A DNA stretch of 7,765 nucleotides from an uncultured Lactobacillus sp. (GTDB lineage Bacteria; Bacillota; Bacilli; Lactobacillales; Lactobacillaceae): contig CAOOYH010000023.1 of NCBI GenBank assembly GCA_948500755.1, forward strand, positions 1 to 7,765. The letters run 5' to 3'. Of the stretch, positions 1 through 6,633 are shown one piece after another; position 1 is the first letter of the stretch, and each line of letters starts with the position of its first letter. A program made the position numbers and the translations under genes. The notes beneath the pieces were generated by a model, which worked only from the letters and a program-made list of their open reading frames with translations, searched no databases and was not told the DNA's origin.

Positions 1-36
1 AGTGAATCAATTATCCCGTCGGATAACTAATTCACT
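1..36 (-). terminator. Probable rqcH terminator, cut by the window edge
   Basis: An inverted repeat pairs AGTGAAT (1-7) with ATTCACT (30-36) and TTATCC (11-16) with GGATAA (21-26). The loop is CGTC, and a 3x3 internal loop separates the two stems. It lies 19 nt past the rqcH stop on the minus strand. The U-tract expected for a minus-strand intrinsic terminator would fall before base 1 and cannot be seen. There is no T-run on the plus-strand side, which argues against a plus-strand terminator. Confidence 0.5.
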
Positions 37-55
37 ATTTAGCTTAGAATGTTTT

Positions 56-1747
56 CTATATTCTTTTTTCTAAAATATCTTTTTCATTGGGAGTGACTTC
101 GATTGAATTCTGACCAGTATAAATGACAAAACCAGGCTTAGCACCATTAGGTTTTTTAATTCTTTTAACTTGCACATAATCAACTGGGACGTGACTAGAA
201 TTCTTTCCTTTAGAGAAATAGGCAGCAATTTCGGCTGCTTCTTTGATATCTTCATCACTTGGATCATTGTCCTGCAAAATGACATGAGAGCCAGGCATAT
301 TTTTGACATGGAACCAGTAATCACGTTTGTCTGCCTTTTTTAAAGTTAGCCAATCATTTTGATAATTATTTTTACCAACTAATACTTTTTTACCATCACT
401 TAGTTTGAAAGTATTCAAATTTTTTTCGCTAATCTTTTTCTTCCGGCGATGATTATGATTTTGTTCTTTTAGATAGCCTTGATTAATTAATTCATCGCTA
501 ATTGCATCAATATCTTGTGGATCAGCGTTATCAATTGCAGTTTGAATAGAATCAAAGTAATCTAAATTTTCGTTTGCTAATTTAATTTGTTCATTAACAT
601 GTTTAATTGAATTACGTAATTTTTGATAACGAGTAAAGTATTTTTGTGCATTTCTAGCAGGTGAAAGTGCGGGATCAAGTTTTATTTTTAAGGGCTTATT
701 ATTTTTATAATAATTTGGTAGATCAATACTTGTCATCCCAGCCTTTACTTCATGAAGATAAGCATTAAGTAATTCACCCTTAATTCGATATTCTTCAGAA
801 TTCTCGGCTTGATCTAATTGCTTACGTAACTTAATAATCTTCTTTTTAAGTTTTTTAAGCTCATTATTAACAATATTTTCAATTCTTTTAGACTTTTGCT
901 TTACCCATTCACGATTGGCCTGATCACGATAAAACTCGTCTAATGTTTTATTGACATCGTCATTAGAATAAATCAAATTTAATTCTAGATGATATGGTAG
1001 ATAAGTATATACACGATCCTTATGCTTAATGGTTTGTAATACATATCCTTTTGGTCTATTAAATTGATTAAAAAATGTCTGTAAAGAACTATATGAAAAA
1101 TCGTCTTCTAAGTAACCAGTAAGTTCCTTTTTATCATCTCCATCTAAACCATTAAATTGTTTTACAAAATCTGCTGGTTCAGAATACTTTTCCTTTAATT
1201 CAGTGAAGCCATCAGCAGAAAGGTCAAAACCGTTGATTCCTGGAAGAAGAGGAGGGAGTTCATAAGGGGCATGTGGAAGTAATAAGCGAGCGCGGTTTTC
1301 ATCAGGATTGATTCTTTTAAGCAAATCAATAATTTTATTATTATCCGCATTATATAAAATCACATTACTATGTCGTCCCATCAATTCTACCGATAAAATA
1401 AGCTGCATTTCATCTCCTAATTCATTTCGATTAGAAAAATGAAAGTTAACTATTCTCTCAACACCGATTTGTTCGATTTTTTGAAGAATTGATCCTTCTA
1501 AATATTTCCGCAAAACCATAACAAAAGTAGGAGCAACGTCGGGATTAGCTATTGTATCATTTGTAAGATAAAAGCGTGGATTTTGAGCATTAGCAGAAAT
1601 CAGTAAACGCTGATTCTTACGATCTTTCCTGAAATTTAAAACTAAATCTTGTTCAAATGGTTGGTATATTTTAGTAAGTTTTCCTCCAACCAGAGTAGGG
1701 GAGAGATCTTGTAGAAGACTATGAATAAATAAACCATCAAAAGCCAT
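56..1747 (-). CDS. rqcH: RqcH / NFACT-family ribosome quality-control factor (fibronectin-binding protein A homologue)
   Basis: A complete 563-aa protein, close to the usual family length of about 570 aa. The family (RqcH, NEMF/Rqc2, FbpA) binds obstructed 50S subunits carrying peptidyl-tRNA and directs C-terminal alanine tailing of the stalled chain, marking it for degradation. Some members also appear on the cell surface as fibronectin-binding adhesins. Visible architecture: NFACT-N from the start (MAFDGLFIHSLL) to about residue 250, including ELMGRHSN at 121-128; a highly charged helical coiled coil at about 270-400; a basic linker (HRRKKK, 433-438); and the C-terminal NFACT-R/DUF814 domain at about 445-555 with WFHVKNMPGSHVIL (478-491). 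The ATG is preceded by a full AGGAGG (complement of 1754-1759) at 6-nt spacing. The Asp-Arg pair that I recall at 97/98 in Bacillus subtilis RqcH is Glu-Arg here. The gene is single and divergent from the MarR-type gene. Confidence 0.93.
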   Translation of the reverse strand: MAFDGLFIHSLLQDLSPTLVGGKLTKIYQPFEQDLVLNFRKDRKNQRLLISANAQNPRFYLTNDTIANPDVAPTFVMVLRKYLEGSILQKIEQIGVERIVNFHFSNRNELGDEMQLILSVELMGRHSNVILYNADNNKIIDLLKRINPDENRARLLLPHAPYELPPLLPGINGFDLSADGFTELKEKYSEPADFVKQFNGLDGDDKKELTGYLEDDFSYSSLQTFFNQFNRPKGYVLQTIKHKDRVYTYLPYHLELNLIYSNDDVNKTLDEFYRDQANREWVKQKSKRIENIVNNELKKLKKKIIKLRKQLDQAENSEEYRIKGELLNAYLHEVKAGMTSIDLPNYYKNNKPLKIKLDPALSPARNAQKYFTRYQKLRNSIKHVNEQIKLANENLDYFDSIQTAIDNADPQDIDAISDELINQGYLKEQNHNHRRKKKISEKNLNTFKLSDGKKVLVGKNNYQNDWLTLKKADKRDYWFHVKNMPGSHVILQDNDPSDEDIKEAAEIAAYFSKGKNSSHVPVDYVQVKRIKKPNGAKPGFVIYTGQNSIEVTPNEKDILEKRI

Positions 1748-1776
1748 AAATATCCTCCTTTAAAACAGTATATTTA

Positions 1777-1782
1777 ATTATA
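1777..1782 (-). promoter_or_regulatory. Candidate -10 box for rqcH
   Basis: On the minus strand a perfect TATAAT lies about 30 nt upstream of the rqcH ATG, giving a short leader that contains the AGGAGG site. The hexamer 17 nt further upstream (AGGAAA) is a poor -35, so only the -10 is persuasive. Confidence 0.4.
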
Positions 1783-1840
1783 CTCTTTAATCTCTTGAAT
1801 TTCCTTGTTAAATAAACATGTGATTCTTTCACTAATATTG

Positions 1841-1871
1841 TTAATTTTTCACGAATCTTGTGAAAAATTAA
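1841..1871. promoter_or_regulatory. Perfect 31-bp palindrome: probable operator of the MarR-type gene
   Basis: TTAATTTTTCAC (1841-1852) and GTGAAAAATTAA (1860-1871) are exact reverse complements separated by GAATCTT. The right arm covers the -35 box (1858-1863) of the promoter for the gene at 1936, so a bound dimer would block RNA polymerase. A second TTTCAC lies at 1827-1832, exactly 20 bp (about two helical turns) before the TTTCAC at 1847, with GTGA at 1820-1823. MarR proteins commonly bind inverted repeats in their own promoters, so autoregulation is the simplest reading. The binding protein is inferred. Confidence 0.6.
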
Positions 1872-1886
1872 ATTATGTCTTAGAAT
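1858..1886 (+). promoter_or_regulatory. Sigma-A-type promoter of the MarR-family gene
   Basis: TTGTGA (1858-1863) and TAGAAT (1881-1886) are separated by exactly 17 bp and point at the gene starting at 1936. The predicted transcript start is near 1893, giving a leader of about 40 nt with an AGGTGG ribosome site. The -35 lies in the right arm of the 31-bp palindrome. Confidence 0.6.
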
Positions 1887-1935
1887 TATTGTTGATTAGA
1901 AAAAATGGGAAAATTAAGTATAGGTGGTAAATAAA

Positions 1936-2346
1936 ATGAATGTCTTAATATTTAATAGCGTTAGCGAGAATATTAAGCGAGTGATTAATAAAAAGTGTGG
2001 ATTAAATCTCTCTCAAACTCGCTTATTACTATTCTTTGATCATCATCAGAATGAAACTTTGACGATGGGAGAATTAGCACAGGAATTAAGTATATCGCTT
2101 TCGACCCTAAGTAGACAAATCAAGCAGAAGAAAACTGCGTCTTTAATTAAAGTAGAACGTTCAAAGAAAGATTCTAGTAAATCTTTAAATCTAAATAATG
2201 AAGGGTTAGCTAAAGCTCAAGAATTAAAAAAAGTTCTAGCTCAAATTGAAGCACAAATTTTTTCTAGTTGGAGTGAAGAAAAAATACAGGAGTTTGATAG
2301 TAAACTACAACTTATTGTTAACAACCTTGTAACAGATGAAGTATAA
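1936..2346 (+). CDS. MarR-family winged-helix transcriptional regulator
   Basis: 136 aa when read from the ATG at 1936. AGGTGG (1922-1927) lies 8 nt upstream, an ideal ribosome site, whereas the in-frame GTG at 1924 sits inside that site and would add only four residues. Order of features: an N-terminal dimerisation helix; LNLSQTRLLLFF (about 23-34), typical of the MarR core; a helix-turn-helix at about 43-66 (TMGELAQELSISLSTLSRQIK); a wing at about 70-89 (LIKVERSKKDSSKSLNLNNEG); and a C-terminal dimerisation helix. Fold and size fit MarR well. The wing lacks the usual Asp-Arg-Arg (here D79-S80-S81), and the residues before it (KKTAS) are unlike the common LEEKG. The ligand and targets are not visible. 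DegV lies 115 bp downstream but has its own promoter. Autoregulation through the upstream palindrome is likely. Confidence 0.85.
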   Translation: MNVLIFNSVSENIKRVINKKCGLNLSQTRLLLFFDHHQNETLTMGELAQELSISLSTLSRQIKQKKTASLIKVERSKKDSSKSLNLNNEGLAKAQELKKVLAQIEAQIFSSWSEEKIQEFDSKLQLIVNNLVTDEV

Positions 2347-2360
2347 ATCATCGATTATGT

Positions 2361-2389
2361 TTAAAAAACGTCGGATTTTATGATATAAT
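2361..2389 (+). promoter_or_regulatory. Extended -10 promoter of the degV gene
   Basis: TGATATAAT (2381-2389) is an extended -10 element with a perfect TATAAT at 2384-2389. TTAAAA (2361-2366) lies at 17-bp spacing and is a weak -35, as is common when TGn is present. The predicted start is near 2396, leaving a leader of about 65 nt. Confidence 0.65.
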
Positions 2390-2410
2390 TTCATTTTGAT
2401 AAGTAGTATT

Positions 2411-2432
2411 GCAGCATGCAACTTAATGCTGC
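2411..2432 (+). promoter_or_regulatory. Hairpin in the degV 5' leader
   Basis: GCAGCAT (2411-2417) and ATGCTGC (2426-2432) form a perfect 7-bp stem with an 8-nt loop, followed closely by TTTTAATTTT. It starts about 15 nt into the predicted transcript and ends about 13 nt before the ribosome site AAGGTAGG (2445-2452). It could be a 5' stabilising hairpin, a weak attenuator or a protein-binding site. The run after it is interrupted by AA and the stem is short, so full termination is unlikely. Confidence 0.45.
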
Positions 2433-2461
2433 CATTTTAATTTTAAGGTAGGTTTTCACAC

Positions 2462-3349
2462 GTGAAGATAGCACTCATTACAGATAGTACTAGTGATATA
2501 AGCCCAGAAGAAGCCAAGGCCAATGATATTACAGTAGTACCTATTCCGGTTATTATTGGGGATAAGCAATACATGGATGGGGTAGATATTACTGCAGAGA
2601 AGCTTTTTGAGCTAGAACGCGATGGAGCACCTTTTCCTAAGACTTCGCAGCCTAGTCCGGGTACTATGCTTGAATTATGCCAAAAATTGAAAAATGAAGG
2701 TTATGAAGCTATTATTGCTATTCCCTTAACATCTGGTATTTCTGGCTTTTATAACAGTTTAGTTACTTTAGCTCATAATCATCCTGAATTTAATCTTTAT
2801 CCTTATGATCCAGCAATGACCGTTCGTTCAATGGGAAATCTAGTGCTAGCAGCTGCTAAAATGATTAAAAATGGTTGGGAACCTAAAGAAATTCTAGCTA
2901 AGTTAGACGAAATTAGAGATACAATTGATGTTCTTTTCGTTGTAGATGATTTGAATAACTTAGTGCGCGGCGGCCGTTTGAGTAATGCAAGTGCTTTTAT
3001 TGGTACTATGCTTCAAATTAAGCCACTTTTAACATTTAAAAAGGATGATTATCAAATCGTAAGTTTTGATAAAGTTCGTTCCATGAAGAGAGCTGTTAAG
3101 AAGGCTGAAAATATCACTATTGAGCGAATTAATAATTCGCCTATTAAGGATAAATTGTCATTAGCAGTTTATAATTCTAATGATTTAGAGCAGGCTACTA
3201 AGGTTAAAAATGATTTTCAAGCTGCTTTCCCTAATATGACCATTAAAATGTTCAATTTTAGTTCCGTAATTGCTACCTATTTAGGAGAAAAATCTCTTGG
3301 TATTACTTGGATGGCAGACATAGATAAAATGGACTTTAGTAAAAAATAA
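2462..3349 (+). CDS. DegV-family (FakB-type) fatty-acid-binding protein
   Basis: 295 aa, slightly longer than the usual 280-290 aa. DegV/FakB proteins hold a fatty acid for phosphorylation by the kinase FakA, feeding exogenous fatty acids into phospholipid synthesis; they are cytosolic. Family marks: the opening KIALITDSTSDI, VVPIPVIIGDKQYMDG (25-40), KTSQPSPG (60-67), LTSGISGFYNS (89-99), NLVRGGRLSNASAFIG (166-181) and KPLLTF (187-192). Near the C terminus the usual VIxxHxGPGxxG reads VIATYLGEKSLG (269-280), so the conserved His is Tyr and Pro-Gly is Glu-Lys. Lipid specificity may therefore differ from classical FakB. The start is GTG, supported by AAGGTAGG 9 nt upstream and by alignment of the first residues with the family. 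It is monocistronic, with its own promoter and a strong terminator. Lactobacilli carry several DegV paralogues, so I give no symbol. Confidence 0.9.
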   Translation: MKIALITDSTSDISPEEAKANDITVVPIPVIIGDKQYMDGVDITAEKLFELERDGAPFPKTSQPSPGTMLELCQKLKNEGYEAIIAIPLTSGISGFYNSLVTLAHNHPEFNLYPYDPAMTVRSMGNLVLAAAKMIKNGWEPKEILAKLDEIRDTIDVLFVVDDLNNLVRGGRLSNASAFIGTMLQIKPLLTFKKDDYQIVSFDKVRSMKRAVKKAENITIERINNSPIKDKLSLAVYNSNDLEQATKVKNDFQAAFPNMTIKMFNFSSVIATYLGEKSLGITWMADIDKMDFSKK

Positions 3350-3356
3350 TCATATC

Positions 3357-3396
3357 AAAAATAGGAGAGCTAAAGTTGCTTTCCTATTTTTTTAAT
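3357..3396 (+). terminator. Strong intrinsic terminator after degV
   Basis: AAAAATAGGAGAGC (3357-3370) pairs with GCTTTCCTATTTTT (3378-3391), a 14-bp stem with one G-U pair and a 7-nt loop (TAAAGTT), running into a T-tract. It starts 7 nt after the degV stop and isolates that gene from the one at 3434. Confidence 0.9.
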
Positions 3397-3433
3397 AAAG
3401 TAAATTATATGAACTTAAAACGAGAGTGATTAA

Positions 3434-4546
3434 ATGAAAAATAAGTTTTTAAAAATATTAGGACTAGTCGCTGGTATTGGTCTAGGACTGGTAATCGTTT
3501 TTCAAGTTATATTAGCTATGAACACAAGTGCTATTAAAAGTAGTAGTCCTACCGCTGTTAATTCTGCTACAAGTAATAGTAGTGACAAAGAAATTATTGC
3601 AGAAGCACTCAATACCGATTTCAAAAGCTATAAATTTAATGTAAAGAATTCACCCGGAATTCAAGCTACAAGAACTTGGACTGGGGAATATCAAAATGAT
3701 CCACTTAAGGCACAAGCTAAAGTTGATAAGACATCTATGTGGCTAAATGAAGACAAAGTATATCAAAAAATGTGGGATAATACTGGTAGTCCAAAGTGGA
3801 AAGCTTCTTCTACTATGACTCCTAATAAAGTAGTTAGCCAATTCGACCCAGCAATTATTTTAAGCGGAAGTAAAGCAATTAAAGGTGATATGAACCTTAA
3901 GAAATCTGGCTCTATCTATCGCGTTAGCTACAGTGGTAATAGTCTAAAGTTCTGGAATAAGACCCATAGTAAGCTAATTAAAAAGCTTAAAGGTAATGCA
4001 TCTGGATTAGATAATGAGGGAGCCCTTAAAAGGTTAAAGGTTGTGTATACCTTAAAAGAAAAGGGCGGTCACTTAGTCTTGACGAGCTTTTCATTCTACT
4101 TGCGTTTTGCTTATGCTGGATACGATATTTCTCAAGAGGGGACATATACAGAAATCAATGCAATTAAGGTAAGTACTCCAAAAGCATTGAGATCTAAGGC
4201 AACCACAAAGAAGAGTCATAGAGTATACCATCCAAAAGCCGATGATAGTTTTGATATTGACATTGGTTCTGGAAATTCAAATACTCAGTCTAGTCAATCA
4301 AGTGAAAGTTCTTCAAGTAGTAGCCAACGATCCAGTTCATCGCAAAGCAGCAAATCAGAAGAACATAACGATGAAAGTCAACATTCTCAAAGTCAAAGTA
4401 GTACATCAACGCAATCCTCTGACAATAAAGAATCTAGTCAACAATCACAAGCCAATAATAGTAACAACAGCTCAGATACCAACCACAATAATCAAGGACA
4501 AGCACAAAACAACCAACAATCTGCTGCTAGTCAGCAAAGTCATTAA
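3434..4546 (+). CDS. Membrane-anchored exported protein with a Ser/Gln/Asn-rich tail, function unknown
   Basis: 370 aa that I do not recognise as a named protein. Residues 1-6 are basic (MKNKFLK) and are followed by one hydrophobic helix at about 9-29, a signal anchor or signal peptide. The protein has no cysteine, so it is not a lipoprotein, and no LPXTG motif. A folded extracellular part spans about 50-250 and is rich in Trp/Tyr (TWTGEY, MWLNEDKVYQKMWDNTGSPKW, FYLRFAYAGYD). The pattern of a small exported domain with a W-K motif after a short turn recalls LolA/LppX-like domains (DUF6612-type) in Gram-positive lipoproteins; this is a weak resemblance only. Residues about 279-370 are low complexity, mostly Ser, Gln and Asn with some His/Glu/Asp, suggesting a flexible wall-spanning or glycosylated region. 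Start: ATG with a poor ribosome site (GAGAGTG, 3422-3428). I see no convincing promoter between the degV terminator and this gene. A strong terminator follows the stop at once. Confidence 0.85.
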   Translation: MKNKFLKILGLVAGIGLGLVIVFQVILAMNTSAIKSSSPTAVNSATSNSSDKEIIAEALNTDFKSYKFNVKNSPGIQATRTWTGEYQNDPLKAQAKVDKTSMWLNEDKVYQKMWDNTGSPKWKASSTMTPNKVVSQFDPAIILSGSKAIKGDMNLKKSGSIYRVSYSGNSLKFWNKTHSKLIKKLKGNASGLDNEGALKRLKVVYTLKEKGGHLVLTSFSFYLRFAYAGYDISQEGTYTEINAIKVSTPKALRSKATTKKSHRVYHPKADDSFDIDIGSGNSNTQSSQSSESSSSSSQRSSSSQSSKSEEHNDESQHSQSQSSTSTQSSDNKESSQQSQANNSNNSSDTNHNNQGQAQNNQQSAASQQSH

Positions 4547-4548
4547 TT

Positions 4549-4593
4549 AAAAAACGATTTGAAAATCTTTTTTAGATCTTCAAATCGTTTTTT
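4549..4593. terminator. Bidirectional terminator between convergent genes
   Basis: AAAAAACGATTTGAA (4549-4563) is the exact complement of TTCAAATCGTTTTTT (4579-4593). Inside, ATCT (4565-4568) also pairs with AGAT (4574-4577), leaving a TTTTT loop. The flanking A-run and T-run give a U-tract on both strands, so it can end the gene at 3434-4546 (2 nt after its stop) and the LysR gene (9 nt after its stop). Confidence 0.9.
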
Positions 4594-4602
4594 ATGTATA
4601 AA

Positions 4603-5484
4603 TTAATTTTTGCTTTTTATAGAATCTCGTATCAGTTTAAGAAATAGACTTGCAACATTTGATAGTTGATTTCTTGAACTCCAAATCAAACGATTATGGT
4701 CAATAATTTTAGGCTCAAGTGGTAAAAAGCATAAATTACTCTTATCTAAAGGAAGCAAATCTTTATATATCAATAGGCAATAAGGTCCCTTGTCTACGAG
4801 ATACTGCAAATTATCAGGTAAGTTAAATGTAGCCACGATATTTAACTTTTGTGGCTCAGTATACCAATCTCTAAAGTTATCAGAATCAGCCGTATGTTTC
4901 GACATAATGATAGGATAATTTTGTAAATCTTCGGCAGTAACACAGGAATGATCAGCTAATGGGTGATTTTTACTTACAATCACACCATATTCATTAATTT
5001 CAGGAAGGGTCAGACTATTAAAATTTTGAGTAGTATCATATTGGCCCATTGTAATTCCAAAGTCTAATAGTCCACGCTCAAGCTTGCTTTCAATCATGGA
5101 TGAATTTCCATTAAAGAAGTGAATTTTTACTTGAGGATAGTTCTGTAAAATTCGATGTATAATATTCATTACACGTTTAGTTGCAATACTTTCTCCTGCT
5201 CCGATGTATAATTCACCAGATATAATTTGAGAGCGTTTTAGATTTTGTTGTGTTTTATTGGTCAAAGAAATTATTTCTTCTGCATGTTCCTGAAGATAAT
5301 ATCCTTCTTGAGTAAGAGTAATTTCCTGATGTCCACGATAAAACAAAGTTACGCCAAGTTCAGCCTCTAAATTTTTCAATTGGCGTGAAAGCGATGGTTG
5401 ACTAATATGAAGAGCTTCAGCTGCCTTTGATATATTTTTTGCTTCACAAACCGCAAGAAAATATCTTAAAACTCTTAATTCCAT
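4603..5484 (-). CDS. LysR-family transcriptional regulator
   Basis: 293 aa, the normal LysR length. The N-terminal winged helix-turn-helix at about 1-60 is very typical (MELRVLRYFLAVCEAKNIS, AAEALHISQPSLSRQLKNLE, LGVTLFYRG, ITLTQEG). A linker helix covers about 60-85, and the effector-binding domain (periplasmic-binding-protein fold) covers about 88-290, opening with GELYIGAGES. Effector and targets cannot be read from the sequence; the sensory half shows no motif I can tie to a known ligand. Start: ATG with AAGGAAGGAA overlapping 5491-5499, about 7 nt upstream. No metabolic gene is divergent from it: the gene upstream is xerS, co-directional, with a 70-bp gap and no visible terminator, so read-through from xerS is possible. 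Confidence 0.92.
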   Translation of the reverse strand: MELRVLRYFLAVCEAKNISKAAEALHISQPSLSRQLKNLEAELGVTLFYRGHQEITLTQEGYYLQEHAEEIISLTNKTQQNLKRSQIISGELYIGAGESIATKRVMNIIHRILQNYPQVKIHFFNGNSSMIESKLERGLLDFGITMGQYDTTQNFNSLTLPEINEYGVIVSKNHPLADHSCVTAEDLQNYPIIMSKHTADSDNFRDWYTEPQKLNIVATFNLPDNLQYLVDKGPYCLLIYKDLLPLDKSNLCFLPLEPKIIDHNRLIWSSRNQLSNVASLFLKLIRDSIKSKN

Positions 5485-5507
5485 GAAGTGTTCCTTCCTT
5501 TTTACAT

Positions 5508-5528
5508 AAAGTATACACTTTTATTATA
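5508..5528 (-). promoter_or_regulatory. Candidate promoter -10 and adjacent inverted repeat of the LysR gene
   Basis: On the minus strand TATAAT occupies 5528-5523. Just downstream, AAAGT-ATAC-ACTTT (5508-5521, plus-strand reading) is an inverted repeat with 5-bp arms that would lie at the transcript start, a plausible site for autoregulation. No good -35 is present at 16-18 bp; TTCAAC (5554-5549) is 20 bp away. The assignment is tentative. Confidence 0.4.
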
Positions 5529-5554
5529 GGCTAAATAATGAGATTAGAGTTGAA

Positions 5555-6625
5555 TTAATCAGAAGATTTATATCTATTTATTTTATTTAGTGCCGCTTTT
5601 TGTTTTTTTTGATCTACATGAGTATATAAATCAGTAGCTGTTGTTCCTTTCTGACCTAATTGCTGTGCTACTAGCACTTGATCCTTAGTTACTTCATAAA
5701 GCTCACTAGCTAGCGTATGTCGTAATTTATGGGGAGTGAGAGGTTTCCCAAAGGATGCAGAATACTTGTTAACCATTTTCTCAACCGCATTAGTGGTTAT
5801 TCTTTTAGTCTTTCCATGCCATCTAGTTAAAAAGAAAGCAGTATCTTCTTTTTCAGCATGATACCGATCAGCACGTATTTCCTTATATTTCTTTAAATAA
5901 GGAATCGTCCAGTCAGCAATAGGTACGCTATCTTTTTGGCCACCTTTGCGTGTAACATCAAGCATAGCATCTTTTAAATTAATATTACGCATATTTACGC
6001 CAACACATTCAGAAACTCTAATTCCAGTTCCTAAAATCAATGCAATAATAGCCATATCTCGCTCGTGATTCTTTTTAAAGGCAGGTAGGGACTGCTTATT
6101 ACATTTATGTACATATTCATTTTCAATAAAATCTAAAAATTGGTATTTTAAATCTCCCATATACATATGTGACTCTAAAACATGAGCTCTATAATTTAGT
6201 GTCTTAGTATCATTTAATGAGTTAATCTTTAGCATGACATTACGGTCAAAATATGGTTCACCATGATTATTGTCAGAAGTAATCGTTAAGAACTTATAGA
6301 GGGAGCGTAGAGCATTAATAGAACGATTAATGGTAGTTGGCGAATTTAAGCGACCTTGTTGATTTTTAGTATGTTTAAGATGATGAATGTACAGCATAAC
6401 ATCATTTCTTTGTAGATTTTCCAACGTCGTTACTTCAATCTCTTTATTAGAAGAAACCGAAGCAATATTATTTTGTCTTAGCCAGTCGAAAAAACGTCGA
6501 ATTTCAGTTAAATATTGATAGGTTGTAGTTAATGAATGAGAAGTTCCTAGATTGTATTCCTTTACAAAATCTGGCATATTAGCCAATTCTTGCTTAATAA
6601 GTTCTAAGTATTTATTAGTTTCCAA
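5555..6625 (-). CDS. xerS: XerS-type tyrosine recombinase (chromosome dimer resolution)
   Basis: 356 aa, the length typical of XerS, the single recombinase that replaces XerC/XerD in streptococci and lactococci and resolves chromosome dimers at a dif-type site with help from FtsK. The SAM-like core-binding domain (about 1-150) contains TTTYQYLTEIRRFFDWL and the family segment HGEPYFDRNVM (121-131). The catalytic domain (about 185-340) has GTGIRVSE with R203, VTRKGGQKDSVPI with K227, TPHKLRHTLA with H299 and R302, and the nucleophile Y334 in TDLYTHV. The usual His of LGH is Gln325 (LGQKG). The start is TTG, chosen because GAGGAG lies 8 nt upstream; the first internal Met is residue 17 and has no such site. 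In streptococci the dif site lies just upstream of xerS; here a long gene-free stretch with a palindrome occupies that place. A phage or element integrase is less likely given the full-length match to XerS features and the absence of element genes. Confidence 0.9.
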   Translation of the reverse strand: METNKYLELIKQELANMPDFVKEYNLGTSHSLTTTYQYLTEIRRFFDWLRQNNIASVSSNKEIEVTTLENLQRNDVMLYIHHLKHTKNQQGRLNSPTTINRSINALRSLYKFLTITSDNNHGEPYFDRNVMLKINSLNDTKTLNYRAHVLESHMYMGDLKYQFLDFIENEYVHKCNKQSLPAFKKNHERDMAIIALILGTGIRVSECVGVNMRNINLKDAMLDVTRKGGQKDSVPIADWTIPYLKKYKEIRADRYHAEKEDTAFFLTRWHGKTKRITTNAVEKMVNKYSASFGKPLTPHKLRHTLASELYEVTKDQVLVAQQLGQKGTTATDLYTHVDQKKQKAALNKINRYKSSD

Positions 6626-6633
6626 ATTATAGT

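Noticed and set aside
70..324. 84-codon open frame on the minus strand inside rqcH
   Set aside because: It overlaps the NFACT-R coding part of rqcH in another frame, has no ribosome site and no recognisable protein features.
1841..1871. The 31-bp palindrome considered as the XerS dif site (dif of streptococci is also 31 bp)
   Set aside because: It covers the -35 box of a transcription-factor gene, has a 7-bp core and lies 5 kb from xerS with no matching skew signal, so an operator is the simpler reading.
1243..3810. GAAGAAG (lactococcal FtsK guide motif) at 1243-1249 and 2507-2513, with CTTCTTC at 3804-3810
   Set aside because: Two in one direction and one in the other is no bias, and two of the three lie in coding DNA read on their own strand.
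4242..4550. 102-codon open frame on the plus strand overlapping the Ser-rich tail
   Set aside because: It is the shifted reading of the repetitive AGT/CAA/TCA codons of the tail; no ribosome site, and the product is a low-complexity by-product.
5555..6625. Tyrosine recombinase considered as an integrase of a mobile element
   Set aside because: Length and motifs fit XerS throughout, and no phage, conjugation or insertion-sequence genes or attachment repeats are visible around it.
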